Assembly (NCBI RefSeq): GCF_018603905.1 | Contig: NZ_JAHFZZ010000026.1 | Location: 98,637 to 162,636 of the forward strand | From: Nonomuraea sp. NEAU-A123 | Lineage (GTDB): Bacteria > Actinomycetota > Actinomycetes > Streptosporangiales > Streptosporangiaceae | Reading direction: 5' to 3' | Length of the DNA: 64,000 nucleotides | Part shown: one piece after another, positions 26,787 to 35,761 of the stretch | Layout of the letters: each line of letters begins with the position of its first letter | How positions within the stretch are numbered: position 1 is the first letter of the stretch | Program-made: the position numbers and the translations under genes | Notes under the pieces: model-generated | Database searches by the model: none | Told to the model about the DNA's origin: nothing | The model's input: the letters and a program-made list of their open reading frames with translations, nothing else

Positions 26787-26803
26787 GTAAGAGCAGTACG
26801 TTG

Positions 26804-27697
26804 TCACTTGCCGACGCCCTCCGTGAGGCCGCGCAGGAACTGGCGCTGACCGATCAGGAACAGCACGATCGTCGGCAGCGCGGCCATGCTCAGCCCCGCC
26901 AGCATCACCGGCCAGTCGGTGAGCAGGCGGCTCTGCATGGCCATCAGCCCGACCGGCAGCGTCTTCAGCGAGTCGTCACTGACGAACACCAGCGCGAACG
27001 CGAACTCGTTCCACGCGAACAGCGCCTGCAGCAACGCCGCCGACACCAGGATCGGCCGCGACATCGGCAGGATGATCCGCCAGAAGATCTGCGTGCTGGA
27101 GGCCCCGTCGATGGTGGCCGCCTCGTCCACGGACCGCGGCAGCTCGATCATGTACGCCCGGATCAGAAAGATCGTGAAAGGCACCCGAAAAGCGGTATAA
27201 AGCACGATCAATGCCCAGTACGTGTCGAAGAGTCCGATCGACGTCAAGAGGCGGAAAAGCGGGATCAGCGCCACCGTCGGCGACAGCAGCAGCCCGCCCA
27301 GCACCAGCAACGCCACCCCGTTGCCGAACGGCAGCCGCAATCGGCACATCCCGTAAGCCGCCCACGCGCTGATCAACGTCGTGGCCACGATCGTCGCCGA
27401 GGTGACGATCACGCTGTTGGTGAAGTAGCGGACGACACCCAGGTCCCAGGCCCGCGCCCAGTTCTCCCAGCGCAGCTCGCCAGGCAGCCCCCACGGCTGA
27501 TTGAAGATCTCCTGGTTGTCCTTGAACCCGCTGAGCACCATCCACAGCACCGGATAGAGCACCGCCACCCCGAACCCGGCCAGCAGGCTCCACCCCAGCA
27601 GCCGCGCCACGACGGTCCGCACCCGTACGGGCGTCCCGGTGCGCGCCCTGGTCCCGTGCGCCGAGCCCGCCGGGCGGGTCAGGCTGGTCGAGCTCAT
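26804..27697 (-). CDS. ABC transporter permease of the frl-like importer (MalG-like)
   Basis: A 297-residue permease with about six helices and the EAA loop TIDGASSTQIFWRIILPMSRP. It is the last gene of an operon kinase - binding protein - permease - permease. The ATG at 27697 overlaps the upstream permease stop by four bases. No ATPase gene follows; the next gene is the unrelated LLM enzyme. Co-expression with an FrlD-like kinase suggests uptake of fructosamines such as fructoselysine. Confidence 0.88.
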   Translation of the reverse strand: MSSTSLTRPAGSAHGTRARTGTPVRVRTVVARLLGWSLLAGFGVAVLYPVLWMVLSGFKDNQEIFNQPWGLPGELRWENWARAWDLGVVRYFTNSVIVTSATIVATTLISAWAAYGMCRLRLPFGNGVALLVLGGLLLSPTVALIPLFRLLTSIGLFDTYWALIVLYTAFRVPFTIFLIRAYMIELPRSVDEAATIDGASSTQIFWRIILPMSRPILVSAALLQALFAWNEFAFALVFVSDDSLKTLPVGLMAMQSRLLTDWPVMLAGLSMAALPTIVLFLIGQRQFLRGLTEGVGK

Positions 27698-28578
27698 GTG
27701 TCGTACCTCCGGCGGCGGGAGAAGGCCAGTTGCGCGGCCGCGATGGCGAACGTGATGACGAAGATCACCGTGGCGACAGTGGCCGCGTAGCCCATGTCGT
27801 CCTCCATGAACGCCTTGCGGTACAGCCACGTGCCGAGCACCTGGCTGGAGTTGTCCGGCCCGCCGGCCGTCATCACCATGACCTCGTTGAACACCAGGAA
27901 GGCGCCCGAGATCGTGAGGATGACCACCAGCGTCGTCATCTCCCGGACCATCGGCAGCGTGATCGAGAAGAACGTACGCACCGGGCCGCCGCCGTCGACC
28001 TTGGCGGCCTCGTAGTACTCGCGGGGGATGCGCTGGATCGCCACGACGAACAGCACGGCGGTGTAGCCGACCGACTGCCACTGGCTCATCGCGATGACGC
28101 TCCAGATGGCCGACCCCTCCTCGCCCAGCCACGCCCTGGCCAGGTGGCCGAGGCCGAGGCCGTTGAGCGCCCCGTTCAGCAGGCCGTAGCGAGGGTTGTA
28201 CAGGAAGGAGAACAGCACGCCCACGACCGTGATCGACATCGCGGCCGGGATGAAGTAGAGCGTGCGCAGCAGCCCGCGCATCCGCCGCCCGACCAACTCC
28301 TCCAGCAGCGCGGCCAGCACCAGCGACAGCCCGCCCTGGAAGATCAGCGAGACCACGGCGTAGGCGGTGTTGTTCCCCAGCGCCCGCCAGAACACCGGGT
28401 CGCCGAACGCCTCGGCGTAGTTGTCCAGGCCCACGAACCGGGGCTCGGGCGAGAAGGCGTTCCAGGAGAACAGGCTCAACCGCAGGTTGTCGGCGATCGG
28501 GTAGTAGACGAACACCAGCAGGAGGACGACGGCGGGCAGCACCCAGGCCCAGGTCCGCCACCGCCTCAGCATGGTCAC
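27694..28578 (-). CDS. ABC transporter permease of the frl-like importer (MalF-like)
   Basis: A 294-residue permease with about six helices; the EAA loop reads KVDGGGPVRTFFSITLPMVRE. The typical early block FVGLDNYAEAFGDPVFW is present near residue 48. ATG at 28578 overlaps the stop of the binding-protein gene; an in-frame ATG two codons later is possible. Together with the downstream permease it forms the channel. Confidence 0.9.
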   Translation of the reverse strand: MTMLRRWRTWAWVLPAVVLLLVFVYYPIADNLRLSLFSWNAFSPEPRFVGLDNYAEAFGDPVFWRALGNNTAYAVVSLIFQGGLSLVLAALLEELVGRRMRGLLRTLYFIPAAMSITVVGVLFSFLYNPRYGLLNGALNGLGLGHLARAWLGEEGSAIWSVIAMSQWQSVGYTAVLFVVAIQRIPREYYEAAKVDGGGPVRTFFSITLPMVREMTTLVVILTISGAFLVFNEVMVMTAGGPDNSSQVLGTWLYRKAFMEDDMGYAATVATVIFVITFAIAAAQLAFSRRRRYDT

Positions 28579-29879
28579 CCGACGTCCTTCTTGGCCTTGG
28601 CCGCCGCCTTCTGGACGCCGGCCATGACCTGCTCGGCAGTGCGGGAGCCCGACAGCATGCCCTCGACTCCCGACAGGTAGGCACTGGCGACCTCGGCGTT
28701 CGTGATCGTGTCCAGCCAGACGGCGAAGCTGCCGGCCTTGTCGATGTCCTGCAGGGCGTCGGTGAGCTGCGGGTAGGAGTTCGCGGCGGTGGCCGAGCCC
28801 TTGACCGGGCTGAGCCAGCCGATGTCCTTGGTCATCGTGGCCGCGTTCTCCTTGCTGGACAGGAACTTCAGGAAGTCCACGGCCAGGCCCGCGTTCTTGC
28901 TCTGGCCGTTGACCAGGAAGCCGTCGGGGGCGCCGGTCAGCGCGTCGGTGTCGCCGGGAGCGCTCGCCGGAGCGGGCAGGCGCAGGAAGCTCCAGTCGAG
29001 CTTCGACTTGTTGAGCACGTCGAACTCGACCGACTCCAGGTAGTGCATGGCCGCCTTCCCGTCCAGGAACTGCGCCTGCGCGGTCTCGTGCGACAGGCCG
29101 TTGGCGTCCTTGGTGCCGCAGCGGGACACCAGGTCGGCGAACTGCTTGAGCGCCGTGACGTAGCCGGGGTCGGTGAAGGCGCCGGTTGCCGGGGCGTAGT
29201 CGGTGGCCAGCGTCTTGGCCGACACGTCATAGGCGTTCAGCTGGGTGATGAAGTGGATGGCCGCCCAGCCGTACTGGTTGCCGAAGGCGATGGGCTGCGT
29301 GCCCGCGGCCTTGAGCGTGTCGCAGGCGGTCAGCAGCTCCTCGAACGACTTGGGCACCTGCACGCCGGCCTTGGTGAAGACCGCCTTGTTGTAGGCGAGG
29401 TACTTGGCGTCGAGGTCGATCGGCATGCCGTAGTACTTGCCGCCGTACTGGAACGTCTTCAGCGCGGCCGGCGCGAACGTCGAGCCCCACGGGGTGTCCG
29501 GGCCGATGACGCCGGTCAGGTCGGCGGCCAGCCCGGCCCGGACGAACTTGTTGGCGAAGTCGCCCGCCCACGAGAAGTAGATGTCCGGCAGGTCCTTCGA
29601 CGCCGTGAGCACCCGGATCTTGTCCTTGTACGGCTGGTCGCCGACCTGTTCGAGCTTGATGTCGACCTTCGGGTTGGCCGCCTTGTAGGCCGCCACGACC
29701 TTCTCGAAGTAAGGCGCGTACTTCGGATCGGCGAACTTGGTGACCATCGTCAGCGTGCCCGACTTCTCCTTGGGCGCCGACAGATCGGCCTTCGCGGGCG
29801 CGCCGGCGGAACCGCCACCGCAACCGGCGGTGACCAGCGCGGTACCGAGGAGCAGCGCGGTCCAGCGATGCGTGTTCAT
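28575..29879 (-). CDS. ABC transporter substrate-binding lipoprotein of the frl-like importer
   Basis: A 434-residue family 1 binding protein with a lipoprotein signal ending VTAGC (cysteine near residue 20). The ANPKVDIKLEQVG and DLPDIYFSWAGDFANKF blocks fit the sugar-binder fold. The ATG at 29879 overlaps the kinase stop by four bases. In the frl-like context the ligand may be a glycated amino acid, which is inference. Confidence 0.88.
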   Translation of the reverse strand: MNTHRWTALLLGTALVTAGCGGGSAGAPAKADLSAPKEKSGTLTMVTKFADPKYAPYFEKVVAAYKAANPKVDIKLEQVGDQPYKDKIRVLTASKDLPDIYFSWAGDFANKFVRAGLAADLTGVIGPDTPWGSTFAPAALKTFQYGGKYYGMPIDLDAKYLAYNKAVFTKAGVQVPKSFEELLTACDTLKAAGTQPIAFGNQYGWAAIHFITQLNAYDVSAKTLATDYAPATGAFTDPGYVTALKQFADLVSRCGTKDANGLSHETAQAQFLDGKAAMHYLESVEFDVLNKSKLDWSFLRLPAPASAPGDTDALTGAPDGFLVNGQSKNAGLAVDFLKFLSSKENAATMTKDIGWLSPVKGSATAANSYPQLTDALQDIDKAGSFAVWLDTITNAEVASAYLSGVEGMLSGSRTAEQVMAGVQKAAAKAKKDVG

Positions 29880-30805
29880 GAGGTCTCCTTGGTGCTTGGC
29901 AGGGGGGCTTCGTGTCCGAAGGCGCCGTAGGAGGTACAGGCGTGGGAGGCGTAGGCGGTGGCCGCGACGGCGAGCGCGGGCAGGTCCTCGCCGCGGGCGA
30001 GACCGACCAGGAGGCGGGCGATGAACGCGTCCCCGGCCCCGAGCGTGTCCACCACGGCGACGGGCTCGGCCGCGCCCCAGACGACCACGTCCTCGGCGAC
30101 CGCTAAGACGTCGCCAGCCCGGTCGCCGGTCCCGACGCCGGTCCCGGCGCCCCCGGCAGCTCCGGCGATCCCGGCACCTTCGGTGGCTTCGGAGACGAGG
30201 ACGGCGCCGTGGGCGCCGAGGGTCACCGCCACCGTGGCCGGGCCGAGCGCCCGTACCCTCCGGGCCAGCGCGAGCGCCTCGTCCCGCGAGCCGGACGGGC
30301 TGGACAGGATCGCGATCCCGGCGTGCCGGGCATGCGCCTCGACGTACTCCCACGGGCGTTCGGAGAAGTCGAACGACAGCCGCCTGGCGTGCGCGGCCAG
30401 CTCGTCGAGCTGGCCCTCCAGGAACGAGCACTCGCCGGTGTGCACGATGTCGGCCGCCGCGAGCCGTACCAGATCCGCGGGGGAGAGGCGGAACCGCGAG
30501 ACGCCCTCGCGCCCGCCGGTGAACTTGCGCTCGCCCGCGACGAGCCGGACGGTGGCGGCGGCGTTCGGCCCGTCCACCGTCCGGAGCAGTGACAGGTCCA
30601 CGCCTTCGGCGGCCAGCGCGTCGCGCACCACGCGCCCGGCCTCGTCGGTGCCGACCGCGCCCAGGTAGCCCGACTCGGCGCCCGTACGGCGGGCGTGCAC
30701 GGCGACGTTGACGGCGTTGCCGCCCGGATACATGACGCCGAGGTCGGGATAGCAGTCGACGACGTTGTCCCCGACGGCCACCAGGCGAATCAAGCGCGGC
30801 TCCAC
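29876..30805 (-). CDS. PfkB-family fructosamine kinase (FrlD-like)
   Basis: A 309-residue ribokinase-fold kinase closely resembling fructoselysine 6-kinase: AVGDNVVDCYPDLG, GGNAVNVAVHARR near residues 28-40, LSFDFSERPW and the catalytic DTLGAGDAF near residue 265. The kinase phosphorylates imported Amadori products at C6. The GTG at 30805 has an AGGAG site five bases away; an upstream in-frame ATG at 30859 is rejected because the repressor operators fall between them. An Ala/Gly-rich insert (near residues 205-230) is not found in E. coli FrlD. First gene of the importer operon. Confidence 0.82.
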   Translation of the reverse strand: MEPRLIRLVAVGDNVVDCYPDLGVMYPGGNAVNVAVHARRTGAESGYLGAVGTDEAGRVVRDALAAEGVDLSLLRTVDGPNAAATVRLVAGERKFTGGREGVSRFRLSPADLVRLAAADIVHTGECSFLEGQLDELAAHARRLSFDFSERPWEYVEAHARHAGIAILSSPSGSRDEALALARRVRALGPATVAVTLGAHGAVLVSEATEGAGIAGAAGGAGTGVGTGDRAGDVLAVAEDVVVWGAAEPVAVVDTLGAGDAFIARLLVGLARGEDLPALAVAATAYASHACTSYGAFGHEAPLPSTKETS

Positions 30806-30820
30806 ACGTTCTCCTGTGAC

Positions 30821-30858
30821 TGGGAAGGTTCTCACTCGCTTGAGTGAGAACGTTCTCA
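30821..30858. promoter_or_regulatory. Pair of LacI-type operators upstream of the kinase operon
   Basis: TGAGAACGTTCTCA (30845-30858) is a perfect 14-base palindrome. TGGGAAGGTTCTCA (30821-30834) matches it at 12 of 14 positions, 24 bases away. A further inverted repeat, TTCTCACTC-GCTT-GAGTGAGAA, spans 30829-30850. The sites lie between the kinase operon and the divergent LacI gene. The identical perfect palindrome recurs at 38411 before the FrlB-like gene. Confidence 0.82.
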
Positions 30859-30965
30859 ATCGCTGAGACGCATGTCAATAGCCCCTGCGAAATCCGCTAC
30901 GGTGATCGCCACTCGTCAGTGGGAGCATGATGGTCTGGACAGGATCTAGCAGCCCGGGGGTGCGG

Positions 30966-32072
30966 ATGAGCGGCAGCGCTCGGCGCAGCATGCCGTCGAT
31001 CGAGGTCGTCGCCAAGGAGGCCGGGGTCTCCACCGCGACGGCCGGGCGGGCGCTCGGCGGCTACGGCTCGGTGAGCGGCAAGAGCCGCGAGGCGGTGCTG
31101 GCCGCCGCCGAACGGCTCGGCTACCGGGCCAACAGCCTGGCCCGCAGCATGATCACCGGGTTGACCCACACGCTCGGCGTCCTCGTACCCGACATCGAGA
31201 ACCCGTTCTTCTCCCGCGCCCTGCGCGGCGTCGCCGACGTGGCGCACGAGCGCGGCTGGGAGGTGCTGCTGGTCAACACCGACGAGGACCTCTCGCTCGA
31301 ACGCAAGGCGCTCGGCGTGCTCACCGAGCGGCGCGTCGACGGCCTCGTCGTCGCGCCCACCGACACCGCCGACCGCGACGCCCTGCAGGGCGTCATCGAC
31401 GCCGGGATCCCGATCGTCCTGCTCGACCGGCGCGTCCCGGGTCTCGACGCCGACACCGTCGGCATCGACAACCGCGCCGCCGCCAAGGACGCCACCGAAC
31501 GCCTGCTCGCGCTGGGACACCGCTCCATCGCCTTACTGACCGGCGGCGATGAGAAGCTGCGGCCCCGGCTCGCCCGCCCGGGGCTGCGCGGGGTCGAACG
31601 CCTGGGCGCCACCACGGTCGGCGCCCGCGCGGCCGGATACCGCGACGCGTTGCTCGAAAAGGGCATCGAACCCCGGCCCGAGCTGGTCAGCGCCGAGGGC
31701 TTCCGCAGGGAGGACGCCGCCGCGGCCACCACCCGCCTGCTCGCGCTGCCCGACCCGCCGACCGCGATACTCGCCCTGGACAGCCTGCTCGCGCTGGGGG
31801 TGCTGCAGGCGCTGAAGCGACTGGGGCTGCGCTGTCCCGCCGACGTGTCGCTGGTGGGCTTCGACGACGCCGACTGGGCGGAGGCGATCTCCCCGCCGCT
31901 CAGCGTGGTGGCCCAGCCGGTGTACGAGCTGGGGGCGGAGGCGGGCCGCCTGCTCCTGGACCGCGTCCACGGCACCGACCGCCGCCCCGTACACCGCCGC
32001 CTGCCCACCCGGTTCATCGAACGCGACTCGGCCGAGTCTGTCAGGACGCCCGCCACGTCGACGCCTCCTTGA
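30966..32072 (+). CDS. LacI-family transcriptional regulator
   Basis: A regulator of about 368 residues. The helix-turn-helix reads IEVVAKEAGVSTATAGRALGG near residues 10-30, followed by the hinge helix RANSLARSM and a periplasmic-binding-protein-like core (LVPDIENPFFSRAL, VGFDDADWAEAISPPL). The start is uncertain: ATGs at 30927, 30930, 30966 and 30990 are in frame; 30966 keeps the HTH near the N-terminus. It is divergent from the kinase operon and is the likely binder of the TGAGAACGTTCTCA sites here and at 38411. Expected ligand: a fructosamine or its phosphate. Confidence 0.87.
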   Translation: MSGSARRSMPSIEVVAKEAGVSTATAGRALGGYGSVSGKSREAVLAAAERLGYRANSLARSMITGLTHTLGVLVPDIENPFFSRALRGVADVAHERGWEVLLVNTDEDLSLERKALGVLTERRVDGLVVAPTDTADRDALQGVIDAGIPIVLLDRRVPGLDADTVGIDNRAAAKDATERLLALGHRSIALLTGGDEKLRPRLARPGLRGVERLGATTVGARAAGYRDALLEKGIEPRPELVSAEGFRREDAAAATTRLLALPDPPTAILALDSLLALGVLQALKRLGLRCPADVSLVGFDDADWAEAISPPLSVVAQPVYELGAEAGRLLLDRVHGTDRRPVHRRLPTRFIERDSAESVRTPATSTPP

Positions 32073-32108
32073 GCCCTCGAGGCCGCCGTCGGCCTGCACC
32101 GGGAGCCG

Positions 32109-32122
32109 ACCGAACGGACGGT
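32109..32122. promoter_or_regulatory. Candidate TetR-type operator 1 before paaZ
   Basis: ACCGAACGGACGGT, with ACCG/CGGT arms. It shares 11 of 14 bases with the second site at 32178, 69 bases downstream. Both lie in the only non-coding stretch upstream of paaZ. PaaR-type TetR repressors use short palindromes of this general kind, but no regulator gene is in the window. Confidence 0.4.
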
Positions 32123-32177
32123 GACCACATGACGGCGCTGCCGCTTCCCTCTCCCAAATCGCCGGGTTAACCTGCTG

Positions 32178-32191
32178 ACTGAACGTCCGGT
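32178..32191. promoter_or_regulatory. Candidate TetR-type operator 2 before paaZ
   Basis: ACTGAACGTCCGGT, 28 bases before the paaZ GTG start and just upstream of a TAGGTAATTC stretch and the AGGAGGG ribosome site near 32206. Related to the site at 32109 (11 of 14 bases identical). Confidence 0.4.
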
Positions 32192-32219
32192 AGGTAATTC
32201 ATCGAGGAGGGACCCCGCG

Positions 32220-34244
32220 GTGACTCCACTACGCAGCTACGTGTCCGGCCGGTGGCAGGTCCCGCCGGACGAGGGTGTGCCGTTGAAGGACGCCGTGACG
32301 GGCGAGGAGGTGGCCCGCGTCTCCGCGACCGGCGTCGACCGGGCGGCGGCGCTGGCGTACGGCCGCGGGGTGGGCGGTCCCGCGCTGCGGGAGCTGACCT
32401 TCCACCAGCGCGCCGCGCTGCTGAAGGCGCTGGCGCTGCACCTGCGCGAGCACCGCGAGGAGCTGTACGCGCTGTCCGCCCGCACCGGCGCCACGCTCGC
32501 CGACTCGCGCTTCGACGTGGACGGCGGCATCGGCGTGCTGTTCTCCTACGCGAGCAAGGCCAAGCGCGAGCTGCCCAACGACACCATCCTGGTCGAAGGC
32601 CCGGTCGAGCCGCTGAGCAAGGGCGGCACCTTCGTCGGGCAGCACGTCTGCACGCCGCTGCCGGGCGTCGCGGTGCAGATCAACGCCTTCAACTTCCCCG
32701 TCTGGGGGCCGCTGGAGAAGCTCGCGCCCGCGTTCGTGGCCGGGATGCCCAGCCTGATCAAACCGGCCAGTCAGACGGCCTACCTGACCGCTCGCCTGGT
32801 GGAGCTGGTCGCCGAGTCCGGCATCCTGCCAGACGGGAGCGTGCAACTGCTCTGCGGGGAGGCGGGTGACCTGCTCGACCACCTGACCGAGCAGGACCTG
32901 GTGGCCTTCACCGGGTCGGCGTCCACCGCGCTGCGGCTGCGCCACCACCCGGCCGTGACCGGCCGCTCGGTCCGCTTCAACGCCGAGGCCGACTCACTGA
33001 ACTGCTCGATCCTCGGGCCCGACGCCCGTCCGGGGACGGCCGAGTTCGACCTGTTCGTCAAGCAGCTCGTCACCGAGATGACCGTCAAAGCCGGGCAGAA
33101 GTGCACCGCGATCCGCCGCGCGCTGGTCCCCGCCGAGGTGATCGACGACGTCGCCGAGGCGACCGCGGAGCGGCTGGCGCGGGTGAAGGTCGGCAACCCG
33201 GCCAATCCGGACGTACGCATGGGCGCGCTGGCCGGCCTGGAGCAGCGCGAGGAGGTCCGGCGCGCGCTCAAGGCGCTGCTGGACGCGAGCCGTCTCGTCT
33301 ACGGCAGCCCCGACCGGGTGGACGTGATCGACGCGGACGCCGAACGCGGCGCGTTCCTGTCACCGATCCTGCTGCGCGCCGACGACCCCGAACGCGGCGA
33401 ACCGCATGAGGTGGAGGCGTTCGGACCGGTCAGCACCCTGCTGCCCTACCGCACGGCCGAGCAGGCCGTCGAGCTGGCCGCGCGGGGACAGGGCAGCCTG
33501 GTCGGGTCGATCGTCACCGCGGACCCGGCCTTCGCCCGGCAGGTGATCATCGGCGCCGCCCCCTGGCACGGGCGGCTGCTGGTGCTGAACGAGGAGGACG
33601 CCAAAGAGTCCACCGGGCACGGCTCCCCGCTGCCCGCCCTCATTCATGGCGGCCCCGGCCGGGCCGGCGGGGGCGAGGAGATGGGCGGCGTCCGGGGCGT
33701 ACTCCACCACATGCAGCGCACCGCGGTGCAGGCCGGGCCGTCCATGCTCAGCGCGCTGACCGGACGCTGGGTGCCCGGCGCGCCCCGGACCGACGGCGAG
33801 CACCCGTTCCGCAAGCATCTGGGACGGCTGAAGGTGGGGGACACGGTGGTGGCGGGGCCGCGCACCGTGACCCTCGACGACATCGAGCACTTCGCCGAGT
33901 TCACCGGCGACACCTTCTACGCCCACATGGACGAGGAGGCGGCCCGCGCAAACCCCTTCTTCGGCGGCCGGGTCGCGCACGGCTATCTCGTGCTGTCGTT
34001 CGCGGCCGGGCTGTTCGTCTCGCCCGACCCCGGCCCGGTGCTGGCCAACTACGGGCTGGAGAACCTGCGCTTCCTCACCCCGACCTTCCCCGGCGACGCC
34101 CTGACCGTGACCCTCACCGCCAAGCAGATCACACCCCGCGAGGACGCCGACTACGGCGAGGTGCGCTGGGACACCGAGGTCACCAACCAGGACGGCGCCG
34201 TGGTCGCCAAGTACGACGTGCTCACCTTGGTGGCCAAGCGCTGA
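32220..34244 (+). CDS. paaZ: Bifunctional oxepin-CoA hydrolase / semialdehyde dehydrogenase PaaZ
   Basis: A 674-residue fusion of an aldehyde dehydrogenase (about 1-525) and a MaoC-type hydratase (about 540-674), the layout of PaaZ from phenylacetate breakdown. The dehydrogenase residues E256 and C295 (GQKCTAIRR) fall at exactly the E. coli PaaZ positions. The hydratase part has FTGDTFYAHMDEEAA and GGRVAHGYLVLS. The enzyme opens the oxepin-CoA ring and oxidises the aldehyde with NADP. GTG start with AGGAGGG upstream. No other paa genes are in the window. The last codons lie in a 35-base tandem repeat. Confidence 0.93.
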   Translation: MTPLRSYVSGRWQVPPDEGVPLKDAVTGEEVARVSATGVDRAAALAYGRGVGGPALRELTFHQRAALLKALALHLREHREELYALSARTGATLADSRFDVDGGIGVLFSYASKAKRELPNDTILVEGPVEPLSKGGTFVGQHVCTPLPGVAVQINAFNFPVWGPLEKLAPAFVAGMPSLIKPASQTAYLTARLVELVAESGILPDGSVQLLCGEAGDLLDHLTEQDLVAFTGSASTALRLRHHPAVTGRSVRFNAEADSLNCSILGPDARPGTAEFDLFVKQLVTEMTVKAGQKCTAIRRALVPAEVIDDVAEATAERLARVKVGNPANPDVRMGALAGLEQREEVRRALKALLDASRLVYGSPDRVDVIDADAERGAFLSPILLRADDPERGEPHEVEAFGPVSTLLPYRTAEQAVELAARGQGSLVGSIVTADPAFARQVIIGAAPWHGRLLVLNEEDAKESTGHGSPLPALIHGGPGRAGGGEEMGGVRGVLHHMQRTAVQAGPSMLSALTGRWVPGAPRTDGEHPFRKHLGRLKVGDTVVAGPRTVTLDDIEHFAEFTGDTFYAHMDEEAARANPFFGGRVAHGYLVLSFAAGLFVSPDPGPVLANYGLENLRFLTPTFPGDALTVTLTAKQITPREDADYGEVRWDTEVTNQDGAVVAKYDVLTLVAKR

Positions 34245-34332
34245 CCGCGCTGCTTGAGGCGCTGGTCGCCAAGGGCTGATCGTGCTGCTTCAGCCGCTGG
34301 TGGCCAAGGGCTGACCGCGCTGCCTCAGCCGC
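34228..34332. repeat. Three tandem 35-base repeats covering the paaZ stop codon
   Basis: Units start at 34228, 34263 and 34298 and share TGGTsGCCAAGsGCTGA at their head. The first unit contains the last paaZ codons and its stop; the other two duplicate that end out of frame. The second and third units contain GGCTGA/TCAGCC arms that can fold into a small hairpin. The array ends inside the 3' end of the convergent gene (34325). Confidence 0.85.
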
Positions 34333-35761
34333 GTCCCGACCAGTAGGCCGTGGCGCGCCGCCACGCCGCGTCGCCGACCGCCCGGCCGAGGGCGCGGCCC
34401 TGCAGATCGCCGGCGCGGAAGTGGATGCCGCCGTACCTGCGCGACATCCCGGCCTCGTCGGCGGCGTCGCTGAAGGTACGCCAGCGCAGCGTCACGTCGT
34501 TCGCAGGGCTCACCCCCGGCTCCACCAGCGACGAGCCCGCCGCGATCACCGTCGAGCCGCCGAACGCGTCGCCGCCGGTGAAGCGCCGCAGCACCTCGGC
34601 CGCGGCCGCGCTGAACGTGCTGTGGCCGGAGACGTACTCGGCGAACGGCGGCGTCGGGAACGTCGGCACCTGGTAGGGCACCCATGTCGAGCCGTCGATC
34701 ACCCGGCCGCCCCAGGTCGCGATCTGCTGCCCCTGATACAGGAAGCGGACTGCGGTGATCGGGCGTACCGAGTCGTAGTGCCGCTTGACCTCCCAGGAGG
34801 CGATCCCGGCGTCCTGGACCGAGTTGGCCAGCGCGAAGAACATCTTCACGTCCTGGTCGAGGCTGTGCCCGTCACGCAACGAGATCTGCTGGGCGAACAG
34901 GCACCAGTGTCCCGGCGGCGTCTCGCTGCTCGGGCCGTCGGCCCAGTATTCCGCGATCGCCTTCTGGTGGTCGGTCAGCGCGGCGGTGCCCGCCACGATC
35001 TCGGCGGCCTGCGCACGGTAGGCGGCCGTGCCGTACGTCGCGGGCGCGGGCACGCCGCCGGCCAGGTCGCGCGCGCGACCGCTGAAGGAGGCGACCCCGC
35101 CCCAGTGCGGCGCCAGGAACGGCGGCGTGACCACCACACCCGCCTTGTTGCGGTATGTGAGCGGCTGCCACCGGCTCGGATCGTTGACCGTGGTCAGCGG
35201 GTCGGCGACCACCATCGGGGCGTTGACCGGCGCGTAGCCGGTGGTGTCGGCGTAGCCGCCGAGCTGGTTGGCGCCGTCGGCGTGCCGGTATTCGAGCACC
35301 GCCGTGCAGGCGGCCAGACCGGTGCGGGCCGGCTGGCTGGACTGGTCGGCCGGGTCGTAGCCCAGCTCGGTCATCAGCGCGTCGAACCCGGCCCGCTGCG
35401 CCGGATAGAGATCGACGGCCGCCTGATGGGCCGCGTAGCTGATCGCCTGCGCCCGGTTCGCCGCGGTCCGCTCGGCCGCGGGCCGCCGCAGCGACCCGCC
35501 CAGCCGGGTGCCGACGGCGACCGGATCGTAGGCGGCCCACGCGTCATAGGCGCAGGTGTGCACGGTGGCCAGCGCCCTGGCCGCCAGCGGCGGGCCCAGC
35601 GTGCCGCCGCGCACCGCCGCCAGCAGCGCGGTGTTCCACCTGACCACCACGTTGGGCTGCGAAGTCGCCGCCGCCGGGTGCGCGGGTAAGGCGGGCACGA
35701 CGAGCGCGGTGGCGGTCACCAGGGTGAGCGCGATCGCGCGTAAGGACGATGGGACGGGCAT
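34325..35761 (-). CDS. Secreted vanadium haloperoxidase-like / PAP2-superfamily protein
   Basis: A 478-residue protein with a signal peptide (ALTLVTATALVVPALPAHPAAA). The acid-phosphatase/haloperoxidase vanadate or phosphate pocket is visible late in the protein: KRHYDSVRPITAVR, EYVSGHSTFSAAAAEVL and GIHFRAGDLQGRALG, carrying the expected Lys, Arg, SGH and His residues. These bind vanadate in haloperoxidases and phosphate in PAP2 phosphatases. Many actinobacteria have such secreted homologues of unknown substrate. The ATG at 35761 opens with the signal peptide. Confidence 0.85.
   Translation of the reverse strand: MPVPSSLRAIALTLVTATALVVPALPAHPAAATSQPNVVVRWNTALLAAVRGGTLGPPLAARALATVHTCAYDAWAAYDPVAVGTRLGGSLRRPAAERTAANRAQAISYAAHQAAVDLYPAQRAGFDALMTELGYDPADQSSQPARTGLAACTAVLEYRHADGANQLGGYADTTGYAPVNAPMVVADPLTTVNDPSRWQPLTYRNKAGVVVTPPFLAPHWGGVASFSGRARDLAGGVPAPATYGTAAYRAQAAEIVAGTAALTDHQKAIAEYWADGPSSETPPGHWCLFAQQISLRDGHSLDQDVKMFFALANSVQDAGIASWEVKRHYDSVRPITAVRFLYQGQQIATWGGRVIDGSTWVPYQVPTFPTPPFAEYVSGHSTFSAAAAEVLRRFTGGDAFGGSTVIAAGSSLVEPGVSPANDVTLRWRTFSDAADEAGMSRRYGGIHFRAGDLQGRALGRAVGDAAWRRATAYWSGRG

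Noticed and set aside
30805..30859. Start of the FrlD-like kinase at the ATG at 30859
   Set aside because: The stretch contains two LacI operators and adds a basic tail not found in the family; the GTG at 30805 has a good ribosome site.
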